Below, one piece after another: positions 46,428-54,589 of a stretch of DNA of 64,000 bases (within the stretch, counting starts at the first letter, position 1; the number at the start of each line of letters is the position of its first letter). Made by a program: the position numbers and the translations under genes. The notes below the pieces were generated by a model, which was not told the DNA's origin, did not search any database, and worked only from the letters and a program-made list of their open reading frames with translations. This DNA comes from Thiomonas intermedia (GTDB lineage Bacteria > Pseudomonadota > Gammaproteobacteria > Burkholderiales > Burkholderiaceae_C). The stretch spans positions 2,294,001 to 2,358,000 of the forward strand of contig NZ_CP020046.1 in the NCBI RefSeq assembly GCF_002028405.1, written 5' to 3'.

Positions 46428-47682
46428 GGCGCAGGGTGAACTGCCACACGTTGGTCGAGCCCTGGCTGAAGCCGGCTTCGCAATAGGCGAGGTAGAAGGT
46501 CCACAGCCGCACGAAGCGATCGTCGAAACCCTGGGTGCGAACGGCGTCGAGTTGGGCCGTGAAGCGCTCGCGCCACAGGGCCAGGGTGCGGGCATAGTCG
46601 GGGCCGAAGGCCAGTTCCTCGACAACTTCCAGCCCGGCGGCCTCGGCCTGGGCCATGAAGGCCGCGCGCGAGGGCAGCATGCCGCCGGGAAAGATGTAGC
46701 GCTGGATGAAGTCGGTGCCGCGACGGTAATCGTCGAACAGATCGTCGGCGATGGTGATGGTCTGGATGCAGGCGCGGCCACCGGGCTTGAGATGGCGCGA
46801 CAAGGTGCGGAAAAAACCCGGCCAGTACGCCTCGCCCACGGCCTCGAACATCTCGATGGAGGCCACGCCGTCATAGCCCTCGGGCGGGGCGAGGCGGTCG
46901 AGGTCGCGGTAGTCGCACAGTTCCAGCCGCGCCTGGGGGAGGGCGTTCGCGAGCCGGTCGCGGGCGTAGTCGAGCTGTTCGGTGGACAGGGTGATGCCGT
47001 CCATGTGCAGGCCGCGCTGCTGGCCTGCCTCGGCCAGTCCGCCCCAGCCGCAGCCGATCTCGAGCACGCGTGCGCCTGGCTGAAGTTGCAACTGGTCGAG
47101 CACGCGGCCGTACTTGGCGTTCTGGGCCTGCTCCAGCGTCTGCGCGGCATGGCCGCTGAACAGGGCGCTGGAATAGGTCATGCCCGGGTCGAGCCAGAGA
47201 CGATAGAAGGCGTTGCCGATGTCGTAGTGCGCGTGGATGTTGTCGCGGCTCCCGGCACGGCTGTTGCGGCGCAGAAGGTGCCGGATGCGGTCGGGCAGCC
47301 GGCCCAGCAGGCTGCCGTGCAGGGCGCGGGCGATGATGTCGCGGTTGGCGGCCAGCAGTTCGAGCAGGGCGGGCAGATCGGGCGTGTCCCAGGCGCGCCG
47401 CGTCCAGGCCTCGGCGAAGGCCATATCGCCGCGCCGCAGCACCTCGCCCATCACGCGCCAGTCGTGCAGGGTGACTTCGACGTGCGGGCCCTGGGTGTCG
47501 TGGCCGAAGTGGCGCCAGATGCCGTCCGGCCCGTGCAGATCGAGTCGGCCGATCTGCAGGCGCTCGAGCAGACGCATCACGCCGCGCGCGGCCAGCGGCG
47601 GGGGGCGCCGCCGGGTGCCGACGACGGCCACGCCGGAGGACACGGGGGAAAGCGGGGAGAGGGTGCGGTGGCGGGCGCTCAT
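46411..47682 (-). CDS. Cyclopropane-fatty-acid-synthase-like SAM methyltransferase
   Basis: A 423-residue enzyme of the CFA synthase family, which transfers a methyl group from SAM to unsaturated acyl chains of membrane phospholipids. An N-terminal domain (about 1-130) precedes HYDIGNAFYRLWLDPGMTYSSALF, the SAM-binding motif VLEIGCGWGGLAEAG, and the active-site block VASIEMFEAVGEAYWPGFF. The C-terminal WRERF ... WTFYLAYCEAGF is also typical. Its neighbours (FAD oxidoreductase, DUF1365, chalcone-isomerase-like) match gene sets linked to modified or furan fatty acids, so the product may differ from a plain cyclopropane. Start and stop overlap both neighbours (ATGA at 47679-47682). Confidence 0.92.
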   Translation of the reverse strand: MSARHRTLSPLSPVSSGVAVVGTRRRPPPLAARGVMRLLERLQIGRLDLHGPDGIWRHFGHDTQGPHVEVTLHDWRVMGEVLRRGDMAFAEAWTRRAWDTPDLPALLELLAANRDIIARALHGSLLGRLPDRIRHLLRRNSRAGSRDNIHAHYDIGNAFYRLWLDPGMTYSSALFSGHAAQTLEQAQNAKYGRVLDQLQLQPGARVLEIGCGWGGLAEAGQQRGLHMDGITLSTEQLDYARDRLANALPQARLELCDYRDLDRLAPPEGYDGVASIEMFEAVGEAYWPGFFRTLSRHLKPGGRACIQTITIADDLFDDYRRGTDFIQRYIFPGGMLPSRAAFMAQAEAAGLEVVEELAFGPDYARTLALWRERFTAQLDAVRTQGFDDRFVRLWTFYLAYCEAGFSQGSTNVWQFTLRHARPR

Positions 47683-48479
47683 GATCGGCTCACAAAGGGG
47701 TCGGGAGGGAGGGGCTTGGCATGGAAGGGCACACGCTTGCGCCACAGCTTGAACGCCTGCCAGTGAATGCGTGCCATCACGCCAAAGCTGTGCAGCGGGT
47801 GGCGCAGCAAGGCCATGCGGGCGCGCGCGGCGGTGAGCGGCGTCAGTGCGCCGCTGAGGCTGGTCTCGATGAGCGGGCCGGCGTCGTCGTCGTGGTCGAT
47901 GCGCAGGACGAGGCGCGCGGGCGTGGTCGTCGTGCTGCGCAGAAAGCGAAACCGGTAGCTGCCTTCGACCGTGCAGAACGGCGAGACGTGGAACACCTTG
48001 CGGGCGCTGTATGGCGCGCCCCACTGCAGATGGTCGCAGCCCGGATCGGGGGTGAGCAGGTAGCAGTGGCGTTCGCCGAAGGTGTTGTTCACTTCGGCCA
48101 CGGCGCAGCGCAGGCTGCCGTCGGCGCGTTCGCAATACCAGAGGCTCACGGGCTTGAAGGCATAGCCCCAGAGCCGCGGGAAGGTCTGCAGCCAGATCTC
48201 GCCGTCGGCGTCGGCAAGGCCTTCGGCCGCCAGCAGGGATTCGAGCCAGGCCAGGCTGTCGCCGCGGCCGTCGCCGTGATCGGCATCGTAAAAACTCATG
48301 GCGCCGAAGCGGTTGCGGGCGATGGGCAGCAGCGTGGCGTCGCGGGCCAGGCTGCGCATGGGCAGCAGCAGAAACATCGCGCGATAGCTGAACGCATGCG
48401 TCGTCGGCCGCAGGCGGCGGTGCCGCACCGGACCGCTGCCCAGAAGCGGGCGGTTCGGCGCGGCGTCGGCAGTGGCCAT
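47679..48479 (-). CDS. DUF1365 protein
   Basis: A 266-residue protein. The N-terminal GPVRHRRLRPTTHAFSYRAMF, the FGAMSFYDADHGDG block, LWGYAFKPVSLWYC and KVFHVSPFCTVEGSYRF are hallmarks of DUF1365. The family is nearly always encoded next to a FAD amine-oxidase-like protein and a CFA-synthase-like enzyme, and no reaction has been proved for it. The ATG at 48479 has GAAGG nine bases upstream. A GTG at 48494 that overlaps the previous stop (GTGA) is an alternative and would fit the coupling seen in the rest of the run. Confidence 0.9.
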   Translation of the reverse strand: MATADAAPNRPLLGSGPVRHRRLRPTTHAFSYRAMFLLLPMRSLARDATLLPIARNRFGAMSFYDADHGDGRGDSLAWLESLLAAEGLADADGEIWLQTFPRLWGYAFKPVSLWYCERADGSLRCAVAEVNNTFGERHCYLLTPDPGCDHLQWGAPYSARKVFHVSPFCTVEGSYRFRFLRSTTTTPARLVLRIDHDDDAGPLIETSLSGALTPLTAARARMALLRHPLHSFGVMARIHWQAFKLWRKRVPFHAKPLPPDPFVSRS

Positions 48480-48490
48480 GGTGTCCGCCT

Positions 48491-49795
48491 TCACGCCGCC
48501 AGGGCGCGGTGCGCGGGTTGGGCGTCCACGTCGGACATCAGGGCCTGCGCCGCATCAAGGCCCGATTTCAGGCCGTCTTCATGAAAGCCATAGCCGCACC
48601 AGGCGCCGCAGAAATAGCTGTGCTGCCGCCCCTGAAGGGCCGGTACGCGCTGCTGCGCGGCGATCGCGGCCTGATCGAAAATGGGATGGGCATAGTCGAT
48701 CTCGCGCAGCACCGTGTGCTGCGCCGGTTCGCGCAGCGGGTTGAGCGAGACCACGATGGGACGCTGCGTGGGCAGCGGCTGCAGCTTGTTGAGCAGGTAG
48801 TGCAGACACACGGTGGGGGCCTGGTCGCCATGTGCCGGGCCGCTTTCGTAATTCCACGCCGCCCAGGCGCGGCGCGCGCGCGGCAGCAGGCTGGTGTCGG
48901 TATGCAGCAGGGCGCGATTGGGCTGGTAGCGTATCGCGCCGAGCACCTCGCGCTCGTCCTGGCTGGGCGCATCGAGCAGGGCCAGGGCCTGGTCGCTGTG
49001 GCAGGCAAAGATCACCCGGTCGAACCAGATCGGGCCTTCATGGGTGTGCACCTCGACGCCGTCGTCGTGCCGCGTCACCCGCTGCACCGGGGTGCGCAGG
49101 CGCGCGTCGGGCAGTTGGGCGAGCATCTTCTGCACATACTGCCGGGCGCCGCCGCGCACGGTGAACCACTGGGGCCGGTTGTTGACTTGCAGCAGCCCGT
49201 GGTTGTCGCAGAAGCGCACCAGCGTGACCAGCGGAAAGTCGAGCATCTGGCCCGGGGGGCACGACCAGATGCAGGCGGTCATCGGCAGCAGATACCAGTG
49301 CAGAAACGGCTCGCCGTAGCCTTCGCGCCGCAGGTATTGGCCCACGGTGAGGGGGGGGTCGAGTTCGGCTTGGGGCCGCCGGGCCAGCGCCGTGGCTTCG
49401 CGGTTGAAGCGCAGGATGTCGCGCAGCATGCGCCAGAAGGCGGGCCGCGTCAGGTTGCGCCGCTGGGCGAAAACGGTGTCCAGACTGGAGCCGCTCCATT
49501 CCAGGGCGTTGCCGCCGGGCAGCGGGGTCTGCACCGAGAACGACATGTCGGAAGTCGCCAGCGGGACGTTCAGCTCGGCGAACAGCGCCTGCAGCCGAGG
49601 GTAGGTGCGCTCGTTGAGCACGAGAAAGCCCGTGTCCACGGCGAAGGGCATTTCGCCGGGCAGATCGACATCCACCGTGTGGGTATGGCCGCCGAAATGC
49701 GAGCCGGCCTCGAACAGCGTGATCTGGGCGTGATGGCGCAGGGCCCACGCCGCCCCGAGGCCTGAAATACCGGTTCCGATGATGGCAATGCGCAT
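48491..49795 (-). CDS. FAD-dependent amine oxidase-like oxidoreductase
   Basis: A 434-residue flavoprotein. The N-terminal dinucleotide fold reads IAIIGTGISGLGAAWALRHH, the FAD-contact ETGGR-equivalent is AGSHFGGHTHTVDVD, and VDTGFLVLNERTYP is typical of this subgroup. The C-terminus SYFCGAWCGYGFHEDGLKSGLDAA closes the FAD site. Members next to CFA-synthase-like genes are thought to oxidise or desaturate fatty-acyl chains. It is followed directly by DUF1365 and preceded by folE2 within 21 bases. Confidence 0.92.
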   Translation of the reverse strand: MRIAIIGTGISGLGAAWALRHHAQITLFEAGSHFGGHTHTVDVDLPGEMPFAVDTGFLVLNERTYPRLQALFAELNVPLATSDMSFSVQTPLPGGNALEWSGSSLDTVFAQRRNLTRPAFWRMLRDILRFNREATALARRPQAELDPPLTVGQYLRREGYGEPFLHWYLLPMTACIWSCPPGQMLDFPLVTLVRFCDNHGLLQVNNRPQWFTVRGGARQYVQKMLAQLPDARLRTPVQRVTRHDDGVEVHTHEGPIWFDRVIFACHSDQALALLDAPSQDEREVLGAIRYQPNRALLHTDTSLLPRARRAWAAWNYESGPAHGDQAPTVCLHYLLNKLQPLPTQRPIVVSLNPLREPAQHTVLREIDYAHPIFDQAAIAAQQRVPALQGRQHSYFCGAWCGYGFHEDGLKSGLDAAQALMSDVDAQPAHRALAA

Positions 49796-49816
49796 GGTCT
49801 TGGCTCCCTGGCCGCG

Positions 49817-50632
49817 TCAGGGTTTGCGGCCTTCCACCAAGGCATACGCCGAATGGTTGTGGATGGATTCAAAGTTCTCCGATTCCACGGTGTAGGCGGC
49901 CACGCGTTCGTCGCGCTCCAGCGCCACCGCGACATCGCGCACCAGGTCTTCGACAAATTTGGGGTGGTCGTAGGCCCGCTCGGTGACGTACTTTTCGTCC
50001 GGCCGTTTGAGCAGGCCCCAAAGCTCGCAGGAGGCCGCCGTCTCGGCGATGCGGATCTGCTCGTCCAGCCCCAGATCGCCGCGCAGCGTGGCGCCGATGG
50101 TGACGTGCGAGCGCTGGTTGTGCGCGCCGTAATTGGAGATTTCCTTCGAGCACGGGCAAAGGCTGGTGACCGGCACTTGCACCTTCTGCACCAGCGTCGT
50201 CGCCCCGGCTTTTTGCTCCGCGCGCAGGGTGACCTCGTAGTCCATCAGACTCTCCACACCCGACACCGGCGCGGCCTTGCGCGCGAAGTAGGTGAAGCGC
50301 GCCGTGATGGCGCCCTCGCTGGCCTGCAGGCGCACCAGCATGTGCTGTAGCAGGATGCCGAGCTGCGGCGCATCGAGCGGTTCAGGGTGCGCTTCGAGCA
50401 TCTCGATGAAGCGCGACATGTGCGTGCCCTTCACCTCGGGCGGCAGCGCCACCGTCATCTCGAACGTGCCCACGCTGGGCTGCACGCCCTGCGCGGAACG
50501 GATCTGCACCGGGTAGCGCACATCGCGCACCCCGACCTGCTGAATGGCAATGTGGCGCAGGTCGGGTGTGGCCTGCACATCGGGCAGGGCGGCGGCTGCG
50601 GCCTGGGCAAACAGTTTTTCCGGTGCGTTCAT
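49817..50632 (-). CDS. folE2: GTP cyclohydrolase I, type IB (FolE2)
   Basis: A 271-residue metal-flexible GTP cyclohydrolase that makes 7,8-dihydroneopterin triphosphate for folate, tetrahydropterin and queuosine-type pathways. The metal-ligand Cys lies in [19 protein letters not shown], and other FolE2 blocks are [12 protein letters not shown] and [15 protein letters not shown]. It sits inside the run controlled from the CarH-like regulator region, between glutathione peroxidase and the FAD oxidoreductase. GTP cyclohydrolase genes are among light-induced genes in some pseudomonads (literature knowledge), perhaps to supply pterin or antioxidant needs. queC, at 59546, is another user of this product. 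Confidence 0.95.
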   Translation of the reverse strand: MNAPEKLFAQAAAAALPDVQATPDLRHIAIQQVGVRDVRYPVQIRSAQGVQPSVGTFEMTVALPPEVKGTHMSRFIEMLEAHPEPLDAPQLGILLQHMLVRLQASEGAITARFTYFARKAAPVSGVESLMDYEVTLRAEQKAGATTLVQKVQVPVTSLCPCSKEISNYGAHNQRSHVTIGATLRGDLGLDEQIRIAETAASCELWGLLKRPDEKYVTERAYDHPKFVEDLVRDVAVALERDERVAAYTVESENFESIHNHSAYALVEGRKP

Positions 50633-50689
50633 GGCGGGGCTTTCAAGGCGGGGTGGGGAAGGGTTGAGCCGAGGTGAAACCCAGGAGGA

Positions 50690-51286
50690 TCAGGGCTTCT
50701 GGGCAAGCAGGGCCTTGATCTTGGCGACGAAGTCCTTGTTGTCCGGCGAGGTCAGGCTGGGGTAGACGCCGGCGACCTTGCCGTCGCGCCCGATCAGGTA
50801 CTTGTAGAAGTTCCACTTGGGCTGATCGCCCGTGGCCAGGATGAGTTGTTCATACAGCGCGTTGGGCCGGGGCTCGGTCACATGCGAGGGCGCGAACATC
50901 GGAAACTGGACGTTGTAGGTGTCCTTGCAGAAGGCGGCGATCTTGGTGTTGTTGTCCATCTCCTGGTGGAAGTCGTTCGACGGAAATCCCAGCACCACCA
51001 GGCCCTGTTTGCCGTATTCGCGGTACAGCGCCTCCAGTCCCTTGTACTGCGGGGTGAAGCCGCAGTAGCTGGCGGTGTTCACGACCAGAATGACCTTGCC
51101 CGCGTACTGGCACAGGCTTTGCGGCTTGTCGTCCTGCAGCCGCGGGAAGGTCTTGTTGAGCAGGGCGGGGCAGGTGGCCGCGGTCGCCGGGGCTGATTCG
51201 GCGGCTGCGGCCGAAGGGGCGAACGCGAGAGAACCCGCCACACACATCATGGCGGCGAACAGGCGGAAGGGGGCGGACACAGACAT
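50690..51286 (-). CDS. Exported glutathione peroxidase (Cys type)
   Basis: A 198-residue peroxidase. A signal peptide (about 1-29, SAAAAES) is followed by the glutathione-peroxidase fold. The peroxidatic residue is Cys 75 in NTASYCGFTPQYKGLEAL, not selenocysteine. GFPSNDFHQEM supplies the Gln-equivalent region and WNFYKYLIGRDG the catalytic Trp-Asn. An extra pair of Cys (about 39 and 59) lies near the N-terminus. The ATG at 51286 is preferred over the TTG two codons earlier. It is the first gene of the minus-strand run. The nearest palindrome (51312-51324) lies 26 bases upstream of its start, so it is probably directly controlled by the divergent CarH-like regulator. Confidence 0.92.
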   Translation of the reverse strand: MSVSAPFRLFAAMMCVAGSLAFAPSAAAAESAPATAATCPALLNKTFPRLQDDKPQSLCQYAGKVILVVNTASYCGFTPQYKGLEALYREYGKQGLVVLGFPSNDFHQEMDNNTKIAAFCKDTYNVQFPMFAPSHVTEPRPNALYEQLILATGDQPKWNFYKYLIGRDGKVAGVYPSLTSPDNKDFVAKIKALLAQKP

Positions 51287-51311
51287 GGACAATTCCGATC
51301 ATGGTTGAGTT

Positions 51312-51324
51312 TTGTCTAGGACAA
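51312..51324. promoter_or_regulatory. Putative CarH/LitR operator 1
   Basis: TTGTCTAGGACAA, arms TTGTC/GACAA, 26 bases upstream of the glutathione peroxidase start. Bound regulator here would block RNA polymerase on the operon promoter. The match to operators 2 and 3 is direct; binding is inferred. Confidence 0.75.
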
Positions 51325-51364
51325 TGATGCTTGAGATCCTTGATGCTTCCAAGCGGATCACTCT

Positions 51365-51377
51365 TTGTCCTGGACAA
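51365..51377. promoter_or_regulatory. Putative CarH/LitR operator 2
   Basis: TTGTCCTGGACAA, a perfect palindrome with arms TTGTCC/GGACAA around a central T. It begins 53 bases from operator 1, about five helical turns, which would allow cooperative binding on one DNA face. The TTGTCC arm could also serve as a -35-like element. Confidence 0.75.
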
Positions 51378-51497
51378 TGGAGGGGTTATCAGGTTTTCGA
51401 CAGGCGGTCTTAATATGCCATTACGTCGGGTTCTCGGGAACGGATTCAGCCGCGTCACGCAGGCCCTGAACGTCAGGCATTTCGCCCCGGCCATCAT

Positions 51498-51510
51498 TTG
51501 TCCAGGACAT
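51498..51510. promoter_or_regulatory. Putative CarH/LitR operator 3
   Basis: TTGTCCAGGACAT ends 11 bases before the regulator start codon. Eleven of thirteen bases match operator 2. Its position suggests autoregulation of the regulator gene. Confidence 0.72.
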
Positions 51511-51521
51511 GACTTTTTTCG

Positions 51522-52535
51522 ATGAATGACCTCACTCTGAACCCCGCCCTGCCGCTCGGCATCGCTGCTGTGGAGCGCGACACCGGGATCGGCAAAGACA
51601 CGCTGCGGGTGTGGGAGCGACGCTATGGATTTCCGCAGCCCGAACGCAACGGCGCGGGCGACCGCCTGTATCCGGAGGCCCAGGTCGAGCGGTTGCGGCT
51701 GATCAGGCGTTTGCTCGATGTCGGGCATCGTCCGGCGCAGATCGTCGCGCTGCCCATCGAGCAGCTCGATGCCCTGGCGCGCGGCCGCGGCGTGTTGACC
51801 GATGCCACCGTGGCCCCCGGGGCCAGATCGGCCGCGCCGGAACCCGCCGACAGCCCCATGGTCAGCGCCTATCTCGCCCTACTCAAGCAGCACGACGCCG
51901 AACGGCTGCGCCGTGCCTTGCAGCAGGACGTCATGCGCATGGGGCTCGATCGTTTCGTCACCGAAGTCGTCGCTCCGCTCAACACCGGGGTCGGGTTGGC
52001 CTGGATGCGCGGCACGCTCGAAGTGTTCGAGGAGCATCTGTATGCCGAAGTCATCCAGCGTGTGTTGCGCAGCGCCATCGGTGCCGTTCCGCTGGGTGAG
52101 ACGGCGCAGTCACGACCCAAGGTGCTGATGACCACCGTGCCCCAGGAGCCGCATGTTCTGGGCCTGCTGATGGCCGAGGCCATGCTGGTGCTGGAGGGCT
52201 GCCGCTGCGTGCAACTCGGCGCGCAGCTTCCGCTGGGCGATATGTCGAGGGCGGTCCAGGCGCATGCGGCCGATGTGCTGGTGCTGAGCTTTTCGCCCCT
52301 GCTGCAGGCCGCGCAGGTGCTCGATGCCCTGGCGGAGCTGCGGGGCCGTCTGCCCGGGTCCATCGAGCTGTGGGTGGGCGGCTCCAACCCAGCGCTGCGC
52401 AAGCGTTTGCCCGATGGCGTGCGGGTGGCGAAGGCGCTGGGCGATCTGGGGCCCTGCGTGCACGACTGGCGCGAACGTCACCGCAGTCCGTCCACCACCG
52501 ATCTGCTGATGTCGAAACCTCAGTCGCGCGACTGA
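51522..52535 (+). CDS. MerR-family adenosylcobalamin photoreceptor regulator (CarH/LitR type)
   Basis: A 337-residue regulator. The N-terminal MerR winged helix (about 11-80) contains the family signature TLRVWERRYGFPQPERN. After a linker (about 90-110) comes the cobalamin-binding four-helix plus Rossmann unit. The upper-face motif W-x9-E-H is complete (W161, E171, H172), and the lower axial ligand motif E-x-H-x-x-G is present (E209, H211, G214). These are the defining residues of CarH/LitR photoreceptors, which bind operators as a B12-loaded tetramer in the dark and release them after light cleaves the Co-C bond. It is divergent from the antioxidant/lipid gene run, and three matching palindromes lie between. 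Its end overlaps convergent clcB by 16 bases. Confidence 0.93.
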   Translation: MNDLTLNPALPLGIAAVERDTGIGKDTLRVWERRYGFPQPERNGAGDRLYPEAQVERLRLIRRLLDVGHRPAQIVALPIEQLDALARGRGVLTDATVAPGARSAAPEPADSPMVSAYLALLKQHDAERLRRALQQDVMRMGLDRFVTEVVAPLNTGVGLAWMRGTLEVFEEHLYAEVIQRVLRSAIGAVPLGETAQSRPKVLMTTVPQEPHVLGLLMAEAMLVLEGCRCVQLGAQLPLGDMSRAVQAHAADVLVLSFSPLLQAAQVLDALAELRGRLPGSIELWVGGSNPALRKRLPDGVRVAKALGDLGPCVHDWRERHRSPSTTDLLMSKPQSRD

Positions 52536-53944
52536 TCGGGGTTGCGCGGGTTGAGGCCCTGCGGGGCGCCTTCGGTGTCGCCGGCCGGCGCTTCTGAGGC
52601 CGATTTGCGGCCTGTGATGGCCTCGAACAGGGAAGTCTTCGAGCCGCCCTGCTCTTTCAATCCCAACGCTTCCGCATACACCGAACGCTCGCGCAGCAGA
52701 CTGCCGACCACCGAGGCCACGACGCAGGCCGGCATGGCCGCGAGCACCACGTTGTAGTTGCGGGTGATCTCGAACACCATGATGGCCGACATGGCCGGAG
52801 CATGCGTGGTGGCGGCCAGCAGACTGCCCATGCCCACCAGCACCCAGAGCGCCTGCGCATGCGAGGCATCGCCCAGCAGCAGGGTGTGTTGCACCATCAG
52901 GCCAATGGCGCCGCCGAGCATGAGGGTGGGCGTGAGCACGCCGCCGGGAATGCCCGCCGCGCTGGCCGCCGTCACCGCGACGATGCGCAGCACGAACACC
53001 AGGGCCAGCGTGGACAGCGCCCAGTGATCGACCAGCATGGACTGCACCACGCTGTAGCCGTTGCCCCAGACCTCCGGGCGGATCATCGACAGCAGGCCGA
53101 TCAGCAGGCCCATCAGCCCCATGCGCAGCGGCAGAAAGCCGATCAGCGGCTGATAGCGTCGGCGCGCCGTATCGAGCAGCCACAGAAAGGCCGGGCCCAG
53201 CAGGCCCGCGAGCAGGCCGATGAACACCGCGTCGAGCAGGTCGGAAAAGCCCACGACCGGAATGACGTGCGACAGATACAGCGGCCCGGTGGCAAACAGC
53301 GCCTGGGTGGTGAGCTCCCCCATCACGGCGGCCACCAGCACGGCGGCGATCTCGCGCAGCGCCAGCCCGCCCAGAATGATTTCAGCGACGAACAGGGTGC
53401 CGGCGATCGGCGCGTGATAGGCGCCGGCAAAGCCCGCGGCGGCTCCGCAGGCCACGATGAGGCGGCGGTGCGCCGCGTCGGTCTTGGCCAGACGGCCCAG
53501 AAGCGACGACACCAGCGCCGCGAACTGGATCATGGTGCCTTCGCGGCCTATCGTGATGCCGCTGCTCACGCCCACCAGAGAGGACAGGGTGCGAGTCAGA
53601 TTCGGTCCCAGGGGCAGCATGCCATCGCCCACCCGCACCGCCTCCATGTATTCCGGTCCGCGTGGGCGCTTGATCCAGCGTTGCCCGGCCCACATGATCA
53701 AGCCGCCCAGCGTGGCCCCGGCTGCGGGAATGACCACCCTTGCCCACGAGGGCAGCCCCGTCGCGGCGGCGACCAGATGCTCCTGCTCCGAGTACAGGCG
53801 CATGATGGCGTACATCGCCTGGCGGAAGCCCCCGACCGCAATGGCCGAGACGAAGCCCACGGCGGCGCCGACCAGGGTCATGGGCACCATGGGATCGAGG
53901 TTCTGCCAGAACAGGCGCAGTCGGCCGAGCAATGCGGAAGTCAC
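52520..53944 (-). CDS. clcB: ClC-family chloride channel/transporter (ClcB-like)
   Basis: A 474-residue membrane protein of the ClC family. Selectivity-filter regions are visible: SSGITIGREGTMIQ corresponds to the GREGP segment with the gating Glu, and ASAAGIPGGVLTPTLMLGG to the GIPGG/GxFxP region. About ten to twelve hydrophobic helices are present. The C-terminal tail has no CBS domains. The missing Pro after GREG and the absence of CBS domains fit bacterial ClcB more than ClcA. Whether it works as channel or exchanger cannot be decided. It converges on the CarH-like gene with a 16-base overlap. Confidence 0.9.
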   Translation of the reverse strand: MTSALLGRLRLFWQNLDPMVPMTLVGAAVGFVSAIAVGGFRQAMYAIMRLYSEQEHLVAAATGLPSWARVVIPAAGATLGGLIMWAGQRWIKRPRGPEYMEAVRVGDGMLPLGPNLTRTLSSLVGVSSGITIGREGTMIQFAALVSSLLGRLAKTDAAHRRLIVACGAAAGFAGAYHAPIAGTLFVAEIILGGLALREIAAVLVAAVMGELTTQALFATGPLYLSHVIPVVGFSDLLDAVFIGLLAGLLGPAFLWLLDTARRRYQPLIGFLPLRMGLMGLLIGLLSMIRPEVWGNGYSVVQSMLVDHWALSTLALVFVLRIVAVTAASAAGIPGGVLTPTLMLGGAIGLMVQHTLLLGDASHAQALWVLVGMGSLLAATTHAPAMSAIMVFEITRNYNVVLAAMPACVVASVVGSLLRERSVYAEALGLKEQGGSKTSLFEAITGRKSASEAPAGDTEGAPQGLNPRNPDQSRD

Positions 53945-54109
53945 AGGGAAGACTCACTTTCCCGAGGCGCCTGAAATGCAGGCCTATCGATGGATGAAGG
54001 CATTTGAATTGATCAAAATGATATCGGCTTCCATCCGGTTCAGGGGTGAGCAATCGTGAACGCGGCGTTCAGCCATCGCGATGAGCGGCAGCCGCTAAGC
54101 TTTGCGCCC

Positions 54110-54589
54110 ATGCACTTCCTCGACAAGATCGTCCCCTCCGACCAGCTCGATGCGCGGCTTGCGGCCCTGCCGCGTCCGGTCGTCTTCACCAACGGGGTGT
54201 TCGACATCCTGCACCGCGGCCATGTCATTTATCTGGCGGCGGCCCGCGCCCTGGGCGCCAGCCTGGTGCTGGGCCTGAACGCCGATGTCTCCGTGCGCCT
54301 GCTCGGCAAGGGGCCGGAGCGCCCGCTCAACGCGCAGGACGACCGCGCCGCCGTGCTCGCCGCGCTCGAAAGCGTCAGCCTCGTCACCCTGTTCGAGGAG
54401 CGCATGCCCCTGGCCCTGATCGAGCGCGTGCGGCCCGACATCTACGTCAAGGGCGGCGACTACGACATGACCACCCTGGCCGAAACCGCGCTGGTGCAGA
54501 GCTGGGGCGCGCGCGCCGTGGCCATCCCTTTTGTCGAGGGACGCTCCACCACCGCGCTGGTCCAGCGCATCCGCGGCGGGTCGGCATGA
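54110..54589 (+). CDS. rfaE2: D-glycero-beta-D-manno-heptose 1-phosphate adenylyltransferase
   Basis: A 159-residue stand-alone nucleotidyltransferase matching the C-terminal half of E. coli HldE/RfaE. It makes ADP-heptose for the lipopolysaccharide inner core. VFTNGVFDILHRGHVIYL contains the HxGH signature, and YVKGGDYDMTTLAE and PFVEGRSTTALVQRI complete the family pattern. The ATG at 54110 (MHFLDKIV) is preferred over a GTG at 54056. The kinase half is not in this window. It overlaps the HAD gene by four bases (ATGA). Confidence 0.92.
   Translation: MHFLDKIVPSDQLDARLAALPRPVVFTNGVFDILHRGHVIYLAAARALGASLVLGLNADVSVRLLGKGPERPLNAQDDRAAVLAALESVSLVTLFEERMPLALIERVRPDIYVKGGDYDMTTLAETALVQSWGARAVAIPFVEGRSTTALVQRIRGGSA

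Larger units (their letters stand above)
51287..51521. promoter_or_regulatory. Divergent control region between glutathione peroxidase and the CarH/LitR regulator
   Basis: This 235-base gene-free region carries both divergent promoters. It holds three near-identical palindromes (listed separately) with consensus TTTGTCYWGGACA followed by (A)TG: two close to the peroxidase gene and one close to the regulator gene. I could not fix -35/-10 boxes with confidence. A 64-codon frame that crosses it has no recognisable features and I do not call it. Confidence 0.75.

Noticed and set aside
51331-51525. A 64-codon plus-strand open frame before the CarH-like gene
   Set aside because: It runs through two operator palindromes and overlaps the regulator start. 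The translation shows no features.
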